NCBI GenBank assembly: GCA_009760855.2
Contig: WPIO01000029.1
Coordinates: 2,898,001 to 2,962,000, forward strand
From: Cristatella mucedo
Lineage: Eukaryota; Bryozoa; Phylactolaemata; Cristatellidae
Direction of reading: 5' to 3'
DNA: 64,000 nucleotides
The notes under the pieces were generated by a model. That model ran no database searches. It saw nothing but the letters and a program-made list of their open reading frames with translations, and was not told the origin of the DNA. Below are positions 10,563 to 54,800 of the stretch, one piece after another. Numbering within the stretch: position 1 is the first letter of the stretch; each line of letters starts with the position of its first letter. Position numbers and translations under genes: made by a program.

Positions 10563-10681
10563 GTGAGGCCAACGCACAAGGGATCGACTTGCACATGTAT
10601 GTCAACATTCAGAGACACCTTGGATGGCATCAGCAAGGCAACTCTGGAGACCATCTAATGACTTGACGTTGACCCAGGGCC

Positions 10682-10687
10682 ATTAAA
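10682..10687 (+). terminator. Candidate polyadenylation signal for the ERMARD-like gene
   Basis: ATTAAA, the commonest variant poly(A) signal, lies 120 nt after the ERMARD-like stop codon. No canonical AATAAA is seen nearer. Confidence 0.45.
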
Positions 10688-10864
10688 AGTTTGTGCATGT
10701 CAGTACGCATGATATCGAAATCATAGGACAGTGCACTGCACGAATGCAGTGAACACGAGTGCAGCAACGACTATTCGAGTCCACCAGTGGTCAATTCTTT
10801 CTTTATCGACTGCTGCAAGCGGTGGTGATCATCGTGAAGGCTCTTCTACTGCTATATATATTTA

Positions 10865-10985
10865 TTCATGTTGTTTATCACCATTCAATTGCGTTTTCCT
10901 TTGCAGCAAATGTAAAGCGCCTATAATTGAGTTCTCTGAGGACGCTTTATCAAGTGCATTATTATTATTATATAAATAAGGTTGT
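10865..10985 (+). mobile_element. Short LINE 3' tail
   Basis: It has GTAAAGCGCC, a hairpin remnant and AAGTGCATTATTATTAT as at the reference LINE end. Similar tail-only scraps occur at about 18335-18410 and 21200-21285. Confidence 0.55.
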
Positions 10986-11033
10986 TCAATCAGTTTGCCT
11001 TTTTTTTATTTGGGTATAATTCATTTAGTATAT

Positions 11034-11172
11034 AATTCATTTGTATAGCGCCCCAAGAGAACTTAATCTCTATTCAGGCGCTTTACATATGCCTCGAGGC
11101 TCGAGCCCACGACCTCAGCCAGACCTTGGCCGGGCGAGCACCTTAACCGCTGGACCAAACCAGCTTGGCTCA
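11034..11172 (-). mobile_element. SINE family A copy
   Basis: Full length; part of the duplication shared with 158-501. Confidence 0.8.
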
Positions 11173-11375
11173 ACGATTCTACCACTGGTTGGGGGAGCAA
11201 GGGAAACATTGCAGTTGCTGAAATATATCGAGCAGGAATTGAATGCAGAAACAGACTATTGGATCATGGATCGGGTAAAGAATCCTGAAAAAGCAGCAGT
11301 TTTAGAATGGAGAGAAGTGGCAACCTCATTATAGAGCCACCACGTTGTGAGTGTTGTACTTCTATCAAATGACAG
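11034..11375. repeat. 345-bp segment also present at 157-501 (copy 2)
   Basis: Within the open part it differs from copy 1 by a few bases (for example Tyr to Asp and Val to Ile in the shared frame). Similarity stops abruptly after TCAAATGACAG on one side and at the SINE tail end on the other. Confidence 0.85.
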
Positions 11376-11850
11376 GTACGGGTACAACCGATGCTGGCTA
11401 AGGCAGAGGCAGATGAAGTTCATAGTAATACTGATAGTAATAATAATGCCTGTTGTACAGCGCTCTAAGAGAACTGATCGGCATTCAGGCGCTTAACAGC
11501 TTGCTGCAAGAGAAGCAATAACCAGTAGTCAATGGCAAGCAAGGTATCCTGCTTAGGCAGGCATGCAAAAGCACTTGTCATGCTTAAAGCAACAACATAC
11601 GCAACAGCCCACAGGAAGCACCCCAGGGCTATTGGTTTGTGGGATTACTGTTTAGTAGGATCCCTAGTTAGTAAGACCCCCTACCATGAATCATGTACAC
11701 GTAAGCTTGCACAACGATCAGGAGCAAAACAAAGGATAACTCACGGGTACCGAGGAAAGCTGAGTGGAACTGAGAGCAGATAAGATAACTCACTGGGGCG
11801 CCGCACACAAGCTTATCGCTCTTGCCCTTGAATAAAATAAATAAATAAAG

Positions 11851-11950
11851 GTCATTTGTATAGCGCCCTAAGAGAACTTAATCTCTATTCAGGTGCTTCA
11901 CCGCATATGCCTCGGGGCTCGAGCCTACGACCTGGGCTAGGCCCTTAATC
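11851..11950 (-). mobile_element. SINE family A copy, head incomplete
   Basis: The tail hairpin and B-box region are clear; the A-box end is lost. Confidence 0.6.
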
Positions 11951-11984
11951 ACGATGTACTCACCTTCCTACAGCACAAGTAAAC

Positions 11985-13235
11985 AAAACACAATTCACCC
12001 GGTCAAGGCAAAGGCTTCGAGGAAAACGTAGGTTTTCAGCTTTTTTTGAATCCCCTCAAATCAGATGACGTGGTGTCAGCCGGTAGTGAGTTCAATGCTA
12101 TGAAAGCATAGTGACAGAAGGCCCGGTCTCCAAAGAGATTTGACGTTCGATAGGGGCACAACCAATCAATCGACCTGAGCCAGAGGAGCAGGTGGTGCGA
12201 CTGGCGACCTTACTTTGAGTAGTTCAGATGGGTAGGGCCGGAACAAGAGAATATGGACCTAAAGGTGTGTGACAGAGCCATGAAGTCGATATGCGTCTTG
12301 ATAGGCAGCCGGTACAGTTAGATGAGCAGTGTGGTGAAATGTGGTAGCTGTGACGTTTGCAGCAGACAAGTCTAGCTGTCGGGTTTTGCACAAACTGAAA
12401 GCTCGTTGTCGCACCGAAGGTAAGAATAGTAGGAAGGTCTACAGGGTAGGAAGGTCTACAAGTAGTAAAAGTTACATAAGTCGACTTGGGATGCCACGAA
12501 TACATGGGCCAGCTTGTCCCTTTCTCTTTTTCTCGCAAGCCTCAAAGATTTCTTGAGTTATTTAGGTGTAACAGTCAGTAGGCATACTTGACTGTGGAGC
12601 TGTTGTGCTCTGGTTCTGTTCGTCATCCGGTAAAGAGCCATTTTGGAAGAGGACGGCCTGATTCCATGCAGATGCTACAGGTGGTAAGATGGTTGAGCAG
12701 ATTTAGTATGTTCGGCTTTTCGGTTTCTGAGTAACACCTGGTTTGCCTATAGTTAGTAGGTTTCGTCGTAACTCAATTTGAGAAAGGTTGCTGCCATTGT
12801 AGTGCAAATGTCAGCAGAACATGCTGTAAGGGAGTCGAGAGAGCTTGAGATGCTGAAAGACAGGAAATGATCAAAGCATAAACACAGCTGTGAGTCATCT
12901 GCATAACAAGGAAAGCCTAGATTATCCCAGATATTTACATCGGCAAGAGAGTGAACATACAATGTAAAACCTAAAACGTATAGACAGGGCACCCCATAAA
13001 GGCTCGCTGAACCAGCATTTTCCAAAAACATCTATTCTTAGAATTCTGTCACAAAGATAGGACCTACACCATTGCAACACAGTGCCGATGATTGTTAGGC
13101 AAGACGAGTGGCACTCAAGAAGATTGGGGGATCCATGGTATCAAAAGCTGCCGAGAGATCCATTAGCACCAGAAGAGATGCTTTACATAGATCAGCATTC
13201 ATGAGAAGGTCGCTGCACACAGCTGTGCTGACTTT
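11985..13235 (-). mobile_element. Decayed LINE copy (RT to 3' coding end)
   Basis: Minus-strand pieces match the reference LINE in order: [15 protein letters not shown] (about 13140-13190), a catalytic CYADDSQLCLCF (about 12890), and the C-terminal FGDR region near 12130. Frameshifts and deletions break it. Confidence 0.7.
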
Positions 13236-13249
13236 GCGGTATGATATAA

Positions 13250-13745
13250 AAATAATAATGCACTTGATAAAACACCCTCAGAGAACTCAAACTCTTCCTA
13301 GGCGCTTTACATTTGCTGCAAAGGGAAACGCGATTGAATCGTGAGTAATATCATGCTTGATAAACAACATGAACGTGGTTAGGGGTGACATGCACAGGGT
13401 CAGCATGCAAATGTGGTTAGTGGCAGCATGCATAGTGTCATCACGCATAAGCACACAAAGGACGAATCACAGGAACCAACTAAAGGCTGTCCTAAATAGG
13501 TGTTTTTAAGTTCTTTTTAAATGTGGTCAAGTCAGGGGATATTCTGACGCAAATCGGGATGGAGTTCCAGGCTTTGGGAGCATACGAACTAAATGCACGG
13601 TCTCCGAAGGATTTGAGGTTTGTACGAGGTATTGGTAAACTCGTGGATTCCGAAAAGCGGGTGGTACGATGCTTGGCCTGGTAGGGGAGTAGATCCGAGA
13701 GACAGGCTGGAGCCAAAGAATGAAGTGATAGGCTCTAACACCTGA
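13250..13745 (-). mobile_element. LINE 3' fragment
   Basis: It has the reference LINE C-terminus ([20 protein letters not shown] at 13600-13540) and 3' UTR, with the terminal hairpin near 13280. It lies next to the older copy at 12-13.2 kb in the same orientation. Confidence 0.8.
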
Positions 13746-14796
13746 TTAGAACTTACTTGCTAGGTTTCAAGTTAGTATATACAAGTTTAGATGGTCTGCA
13801 ACTATTGGTTCCAGTATCTTTGATAGGAATTGCACCACGAAGATTGGGCCCACGTTGCTTAAGTTCTCCTGGTCGACTTCTTAATCAGTGGACTGACAAT
13901 AAGGGAATACAGACGGTACTTTCAAGGAGCACACAAGCTCCAATGGTTTCTAACTTCAGGCCATTATTAATGGTCATGTCACCACTTCATAAATATTGTA
14001 CTCGCTACAGAAGCATAACGAATATTAAGCCAAGAAGAGGCCAAACCTTGAATTAACGAGGAACATTTTGGTTGGCCTACCCACTCGGGTTGGGTGCGTT
14101 GGTCTCTCCTGTGCTCGTAATGCCCATGCACGAAGATCTGGTCACAATGACCTATTTTTGGTAAACCAAGTTATAGCTGGGTTACCAGTACAAGGAACGA
14201 TATTTTACAGCAATTGAGAGTAAATAGTCAACAGAACATACCTGCTTACAAACCTTGGCAGACAATTTTTAATATTCAACAGATTATATACACATGTACA
14301 ATAATGCTTCCCATTAGCCATTATAAATGGCAACTCTGATGTACATTGACAGATCTCTTTGACCATATATGCATGATTTAAGCAAAAGCTTTGCCTAACA
14401 GAACTGTACACATCGCATAGACCAAACTTCCGACCTTCCTCAGTGCCTGTAAGGCAACGGCCCATATAAACATATTGGCACGGGTAACCCCATGATTGAC
14501 CCAAAGTATTGGGTAAACTTTCACAGAACATGAATGTAGATCTCCATAGAAGCCGATAGTTCAGACGGCTGAGAGGCACTGCTGCCAGACGGACCTAGCA
14601 GTTTCCTTCGCCATCCATTCCTTCCATTCGTTCCTTCCTTCGCCAGATATTACATTGTGGGCATCAAGAGTCATAGACAACGTGCTTTGCCGAAAGTGCA
14701 CTCCTCGTGCCGCACTAATGAAGCAGCGCAAGTCTGAGTAGGCTCAGTAGCCAAAGATGTCGTCAGCATAAGTATTGTATCCTACTTTGCTTGTGT
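13746..14796. other. INTS3 3' flank, no gene seen
   Basis: It should hold the INTS3 3' UTR. I found no canonical poly(A) hexamer on the minus strand close to the stop codon at 14797. No coding likeness. Confidence 0.45.
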
Positions 14797-48468
<33,672 letters not shown>

Positions 48469-48724
48469 GTCACCAGCACACCTTTGCCACAGCCAGCTAC
48501 CAGGATTTATTGACAATAGCGCGAACAAGGAGCACACACCATGCGGAGCGCCATATTTGTCGTAACATCCCCCATGTCTGTTGCCATCATCGAAGCAAAC
48601 TATTATATGCAAAATATATGCAGAATTCATTTATTTTATAAATAGGAATCTTTTAATTGGCTAATTTATGCTACACATAAAGGATAGTGTCAGCGCCTTG
48701 TACATGTCTTCCTTCGCCGACAGC

Positions 48725-48733
48725 CTTGCATCA
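48725..48733 (-). promoter_or_regulatory. CARE (C/EBP-ATF response element)
   Basis: On the minus strand the bases read TGATGCAAG, an exact match to the published CARE consensus TGATGXAAX bound by ATF4 heterodimers. It lies about 85 nt upstream of the NARS1 start codon. Cytosolic tRNA-synthetase genes, including NARS1, are known ATF4 targets in mammals. Function here is inferred. Confidence 0.55.
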
Positions 48734-48738
48734 GCCGA

Positions 48739-48746
48739 TGACGTCA
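48739..48746. promoter_or_regulatory. CRE palindrome TGACGTCA
   Basis: A perfect 8-bp cAMP-response element (CREB/ATF family site), 5 bp from the CARE and 70 nt from the NARS1 start codon. Being symmetric it could serve both genes. Confidence 0.6.
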
Positions 48747-48815
48747 TATCCGGGTATGAATTAGGCCCGCCGGCCTCGCTGGAGTGTACTCTGTCCGGGC
48801 AGCCGACGTTTGAAA

Positions 48816-51800
48816 ATGTCGGAGGCAGAAGTGGAAGGCATATCGGACCTAAGTTTAGGTAGGATTTTTTATCAGAGCTGGAAATACTTGTGTGCCGCCT
48901 TGCCGCCAATACGCACGTGGCTGTTCAGCATTAGAGGTGCTACAGATTGTCGTGCGCTGTGCTTTTGGAGTCCTACCATATCTCTACCTAAGCAGTTGCT
49001 TTTTAACGCGTTTCATGGCAGTTAATATGAAAAGTGAAGGGCCTTTTATAAACATCTTCAATTCGCAGGTGCTCTGTATACCTCTGAAACAAGAGGTAAC
49101 GATGAAAAAGGAGATGGATCGGAGGCTAAACCTTTCAAATCAGTTCTCCAGGCAATGCATCACGCTGGAAAGGCGCCTTTCCCTGCAATATACGTGGATG
49201 CTAAGGAAGACTCAACGGTAATTATTCGTGCTGTTACGGTCAGCAGAGGTGTTTTCTAGTATACAAGTACCCTCTGCGGGGCTCCAGTTGTAGCGTCGGA
49301 GCTGGGACTGTTATACCTAGTTATGTCCACGCTCTAATCTATTATAGAGTAAGCTGATTTAACAGCATCATTTATGTAGTGGCAGAGGAGCCTTCATGGC
49401 TATCACCACAACTGGCAATGATCTATAAAGAGTCGCCCACTGTAGGATTCGAACCCTCTACCTCAGCCAGCGAGCACCTTACCCCCCCTGAGACCTAGAG
49501 GTAAATAATTAGTGATTTAAATGGCTATCGCCACCGCTTGCAGTTGTCAATAAAGGATCGCCCACTATAGAATTCGAACCGACTACCTCGGTCGTGAAGC
49601 CGGAGCACCTTACCTTCTATTTCTTCCCGAGGCATTTGTCTCAGATTAAAAACTGCCAACGTGACTTGCTGACCCTGTTAGGCCGATGAATAAATTTCCA
49701 GTCTTATCAGAGTCTATTGCAAATCCTTTAAATCCAAGAGTTAGGTCCAGCAGAACTGTCGACCGATCGGACTTGTTAGGTTGACAATCTAATAGAGCAG
49801 CATGTTCGATTGTTTGCTGGAAGCATGGCTTTGTTGAAAGTCTCAGCCAAAAATAGCCATAGCAGAGCCTTAATGGCTATTAGCACTACTAGCAGTGGCA
49901 GCAAAGGATGCCCACTGGAGGATTCGAATCCATGACAACTTAAGGATTAAGTTTGAAGCAGTTTGATTTATCTGGGATGTGATTTTAGCATAGACGGCTC
50001 ACGTGGACATGCTTCACCCTATTTGACCTTTACAAATATTGATTTTATCTGCGGAAATTTGATTCTTTTTGTGGTGCTAGTAAGGTTTGGCAATTAGTAT
50101 GAATTTTAGACTGCCTTCTTCAATACCGGCTTGGTTCTGCATTAATCTGTGAGTAAGCCTAGTTGAATCGCAGCCGAAGAATTGCAATAATTGCATCGCT
50201 TTGACTGCTTGTATTCAGGTTGTTGTGCCTTTATTGAGGCAGCAATCGAAAGCTACTTCCGAAAGCTGGTCCACCTAGCCGGCCTGTTATGATTGCAGTC
50301 TATGCTTTTAGTATTGCTCTCATTCAGGTTTGCTGTTTAGCCAGCTTATTTGAACGTAGATTTTGCTAATTGCTTTGATATTGCTTGTTGCTTTTTCACT
50401 TTCACGGCATTAGCTTTTTTCAAGTGACGAGCCTTTGCTCCGACTTGAGCAGTTATTTTTGAACATAGCTATATTCCCATTGTTCAGTTTGCACTGACAA
50501 TCTTTTACATAGCAAACCTTGGCAAACATCTGCTGTGCATCACCCCTTGACGTTCTGTGAAGGGGGCTGTCGATTAATTTAGTTTGATTTTCCTTGTCTT
50601 ATACAGCTAGTTTCTTGTGAGCTGCTGGGGTAATTTGGCTTTAGTGGTCCGGTACCATGTGGGGGAAGGGAACCAGCATATCATCTATCTGCTACCAAGA
50701 AAGGCTGGGCTCCGTGTTTTCAGTAGATACGTCCTTTACTGGCTGGGTGACTAAAGTGAACAGGATGGCTGAATGAATCATTAATTTTTTGCACCCTCAT
50801 TGCGAAGTTCAGTATCAAACTATAAAGTATTGACTAATTGCTTGATCAACTGTGCTGAGGTCATGTTTGATACTATTTTGGGCACTTGAAGAAAAGTCAT
50901 TCGTTTACTAGTCCCGGTGTTATTTGTCATGGTTGGTCGTTTATAGATGGCAGATATGCATCGGGGTCCTATACAAACGACTTATTATTGTAATATTATT
51001 GCTATGCCAGCAAATGCACTTGAACTGAAAATTAAAGCAGATACAGGAATTCTGTATGTGAAGCTGTGCACTTTTATCTTTCAGAAATTTGAGCTTGCTG
51101 CAAGGGCGCAGCTAAAAAAGATGGTAAAAATTTTTCAGCGGGATGTGGCTAAAGCTGCTGATAAAGCTCAAAAAGAGGTAAGTGAATTTTGAGGGTTTCA
51201 GGCCCCCGAAAAGTGTGTTTGTGAGCTTTGGTTTTGCCCAGCTGTAAATATCTTGCTTTAGTAAAATATGCATGCCACTGCATTGCATTAGTGCTAATGA
51301 GTTTGATAAGTTTAACACAAGTTGCCCTGGTTCTACCTGCTGCGTCCCGAATTAATCAGAGCTGTCATGTGAGAATTTTGTTTTTGTGAACTGAGTTTTT
51401 TTTTTTGGGAAAGTGCTTGTCGTGACTATCAACTTGAGGGAGTCACATTCGTCTGTGCACGAGCCATGTGAAAGCCAAGTTTAGATTACTTTATAGCCGT
51501 GAGGGCTGTTTTTGTGTCTTTTGAGGCCAATGCTTTAGCTTGTTTTGATGTGGGGCTGTTGAGTTCTCAATTCATTATAACGAGTAAGCAGCACAGTGCC
51601 CTCTTTCTGTATGGGAGAGGGTCTTGGTTCCTTCTTGGGAAGGAGCTACCTTAAATATCTGTCAAGGGATGTGAGCAAGGCATCAGCATCCTGCCGTCGT
51701 ACTGAGACAGAGGAAGCCCTTTCCAGGTACAGAGGGATTGATTATCTTGAGTGTCAACCGTAGTATGGCAGGATCAAAAGGCAGGTACAAGGTATGGCAG

Positions 51801-54800
51801 GATCAAAAGGCAGGTACAAGGTATGGCAGGATCAAAAGGCCGCATCCGGCCATATATTGTAGTACCTTTAACAGAGCTTTGCAGCACGAGTCGATCGGCC
51901 TAGGCCGGTCAGTTGAGAAGTGAGTGGAGATGTTTCAGTAAGGCCTTATTTTTGCGAAAGCCTATTTATTGCTATGTGGACTTGTGTTATGAAGTTTTTT
52001 TTAAAGGTTTTTAGGGTTGTGTGGTTATCACGTTGGATTTGTTGTGCTGTTCTAGGATGAGCTTGCGCTTGTTGCCATTCGCTGGCTGGAATACTCTCGT
52101 GTCTCAATGCAGTTGTTCTTGTTTGTCGAGCGCAGGCAGAGGATGCCGAGCGCCGAGCTAAGAATCTGGAGGAAGCAAAGCAGGTCAAGATCGCAATGGA
52201 TCCTGCTTTACCAGCTGCCAAGCCCATAAAAGTGCGGGATGCCGAGGCCCATCGCTCGCAGAGGGTCAGCCTACGAGGCTGGGTGCACCGACTTCGTCGG
52301 CAGGGAAAAAACCTGATGTTCATCATTCTTCGCGACGGCACCGGTGTGCTCCAGTGCGTGTGCAACGATGCGCTGGTGAGTGACCTCCCTATATGGGGAG
52401 GGGCACTGGGCGCGCAACCAGTTGCCTGCTCTATCTAGCAGGTCTGTCGAGCAGCCCTGGGCTTCTGAGGACTCGCGAGCTTTGCATTGCAAATTTAGAG
52501 GAGCTCTTGAAATAGCTTTCGTACTATCGTGGCCGAGAGGTTTGTGTTCCCCAGGAGATGTCCCTGGTTTGCTAGACACGTGACTATTTATAGCCAGGGA
52601 TCGGCCAGATTATTCAAATTTTATTTCGGAGCGAATCGCATGAATTATTTATTACACACCGTGCTGCCGGTTCTCGTGGTAGACGGCAATACAGCAAGTG
52701 CCTCACCAAATTGAGGTGATCGTGCTGCAAGGAGCTGCTTGAAGTCACTCCAGGCCTGGAGTGACTTCAAACAGCTCCATAGCTAGTCCAGCTTCATTCC
52801 GTAGTCAGCTTCCTTTCCGTATCGAGCTGTTGCCTTAGTAGGGGGTTTTGGGCGTTTATTTTTACCTCTAGTCCCTGTGATTTTTGCCTCTAGTCCCTGT
52901 GATTCGTCCTTGATGTGCTTATGCGTGCTGACACTGTGCATGCTGCCACTAACCATATTTGCATGCTGACCCTGTGCATGTCACCCCTAACCATATTATT
53001 CATTTCGTTTGTTTTTCAAGCATGATTTTACTTACCATTCCATTGCATTTCACTTGACAGCAAATGTAAAGCGCCTAGAGAGAGATTAAGTTCTCTGAGG
53101 GCGCTTTATCAAGTGAATTATTATTATTAATATTATTAGTCTGGCCGTCAGCAGCGTTTGTCAGCACCGGTGACAAATAACGAGGATTATGCGAATCTGC
53201 ACTGATGTGGTGGAGCAGCACTGCTGGATTCGGCTGTTATTGGCAAGAGTAGCCGCCTTGGACATATATCCAATCCATGACATGTCGGGTTTCCGTCGAG
53301 TTGCAGCAATTATTTGCTTACATGCCCTAGCTGAAGGACCTCCTGTCTTACCACCTATTTAACTCCCCACCTTTTAGGCTTGAGAGGTGATGAGTTACAT
53401 GGGTGCCAATCATTCCACAATCTTGCACTGCTAGGCTATTCACACCATCTATTATTACTGCCAAGTGACAGAGTTTCAGCTTGGCACAGGCGAGGTGAGG
53501 GCTGAAGTTGACTCCCATTTGAAGTTTGCATGTCTATGGTCAACTGCTACACGGTCGTGTCTACACTGTCCGGTCCGCACTTAAATTTTTTCCAGTTACC
53601 TTCATCGCCGACTTGTGGGAAGGGGCATTGTCGAATGTAGTGCTGCATGGTTCTACTTATTGGCCAAGGCCGGTGGAAGCAGCCTCTGGACGACCAATAA
53701 GAACTACTTTCAAGGGCCTGCCTTCGTTACAGTGAAATAAATTGCAGAAAGATATGCAGTATCTACATAGATAGATTGTAGACACCGGATATATAGATAT
53801 ATCCTCTTGTCAATGCGTATTTACACAACTCGGAATAAAAAAAAAAGAGCCTAAAGCCGGCAGTTTGAACAACGCACTTGTGAAGGTTCATGTATAGTGT
53901 AAGGATTTTCAGTTTATCTCCGTGACCCAGATGCTTTAGCCGGCATATAAACCTGATTTGACTTACCGAAGGAGGGGTACCGAGAATTCGTTTGCAACTT
54001 AAAGCTGACAGCCTTCGATTGGCAAGCCTACATAGGCTTGCGGCTGTGCTGCTGGCCAGCCCAGGAGTAAAGTTGTTTCCAAGAGAAATCCACAGCCAAG
54101 CTACTGACCTGCTTGCACAGTGATGTCTGTACTGTGGGTGTTGTTTGTCAAAGTTCAGAGTTTACTTGTTGGACTAGTAATCGGGATATCAGGTTATATT
54201 CGTGGTTTTCCTCAGCAGTTTTTTATAGCTCAATTGCTCTAGTAGACAACCTTCGGGCTCTATTTTTTTTTATCGAATATACTCCGACCAGAGTGTAATG
54301 CTGATCCCCTAAATCGGTATTTCCAATGAATTTTCTAAGAAATAAGAGATAGCAAGACCATTCAGCTCAAAGAAAAAACTTTGAAATAATTTGACCTAAA
54401 AGGAGCGACAAATCCCAAATTATACACCATCGAGGAAGCAAACATTTCTTGATTCATTATTGCCGTATGAGCGCACCTGGTGGTCGTGTTATGATTCATT
54501 GCTACAAGACATGGTTATAAGCGATGTCAAGGATTAAAATAAAAAATGAATCCGAGCACAGCATTGCAAGTGAAAAGAAGTCCAACTCTACAGCCAATAC
54601 GAGTCTATTTATAGATTGAGCTCACTTCCTGCTATGGGCACAGTGCCCATAGCAGGCAGGTAATAAGGCCTCGTTTGGCACAGAACCAGGTCAGCCCCAG
54701 CTCATCCTGCTATAGGCACTGTTGAGCATTGTAGGAAGTGAGCTGGCTTTATGAACAAACTCTATTAGCTGATCTCAAAAGCCTGCCCCAGTGGTTGGTA

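Larger units (their letters stand above)
48469..48815. promoter_or_regulatory. Shared divergent promoter interval of INTS3 and NARS1
   Basis: Only 347 bp separate the INTS3 start codon (minus strand, 48468) from the NARS1 start codon (plus strand, 48816), so both 5' UTRs and both core promoters must lie here or overlap. There is no TATA box at a convincing distance on the NARS1 side. The 100 bp nearest NARS1 are GC-richer and hold the CARE and CRE sites listed separately. Confidence 0.75.
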
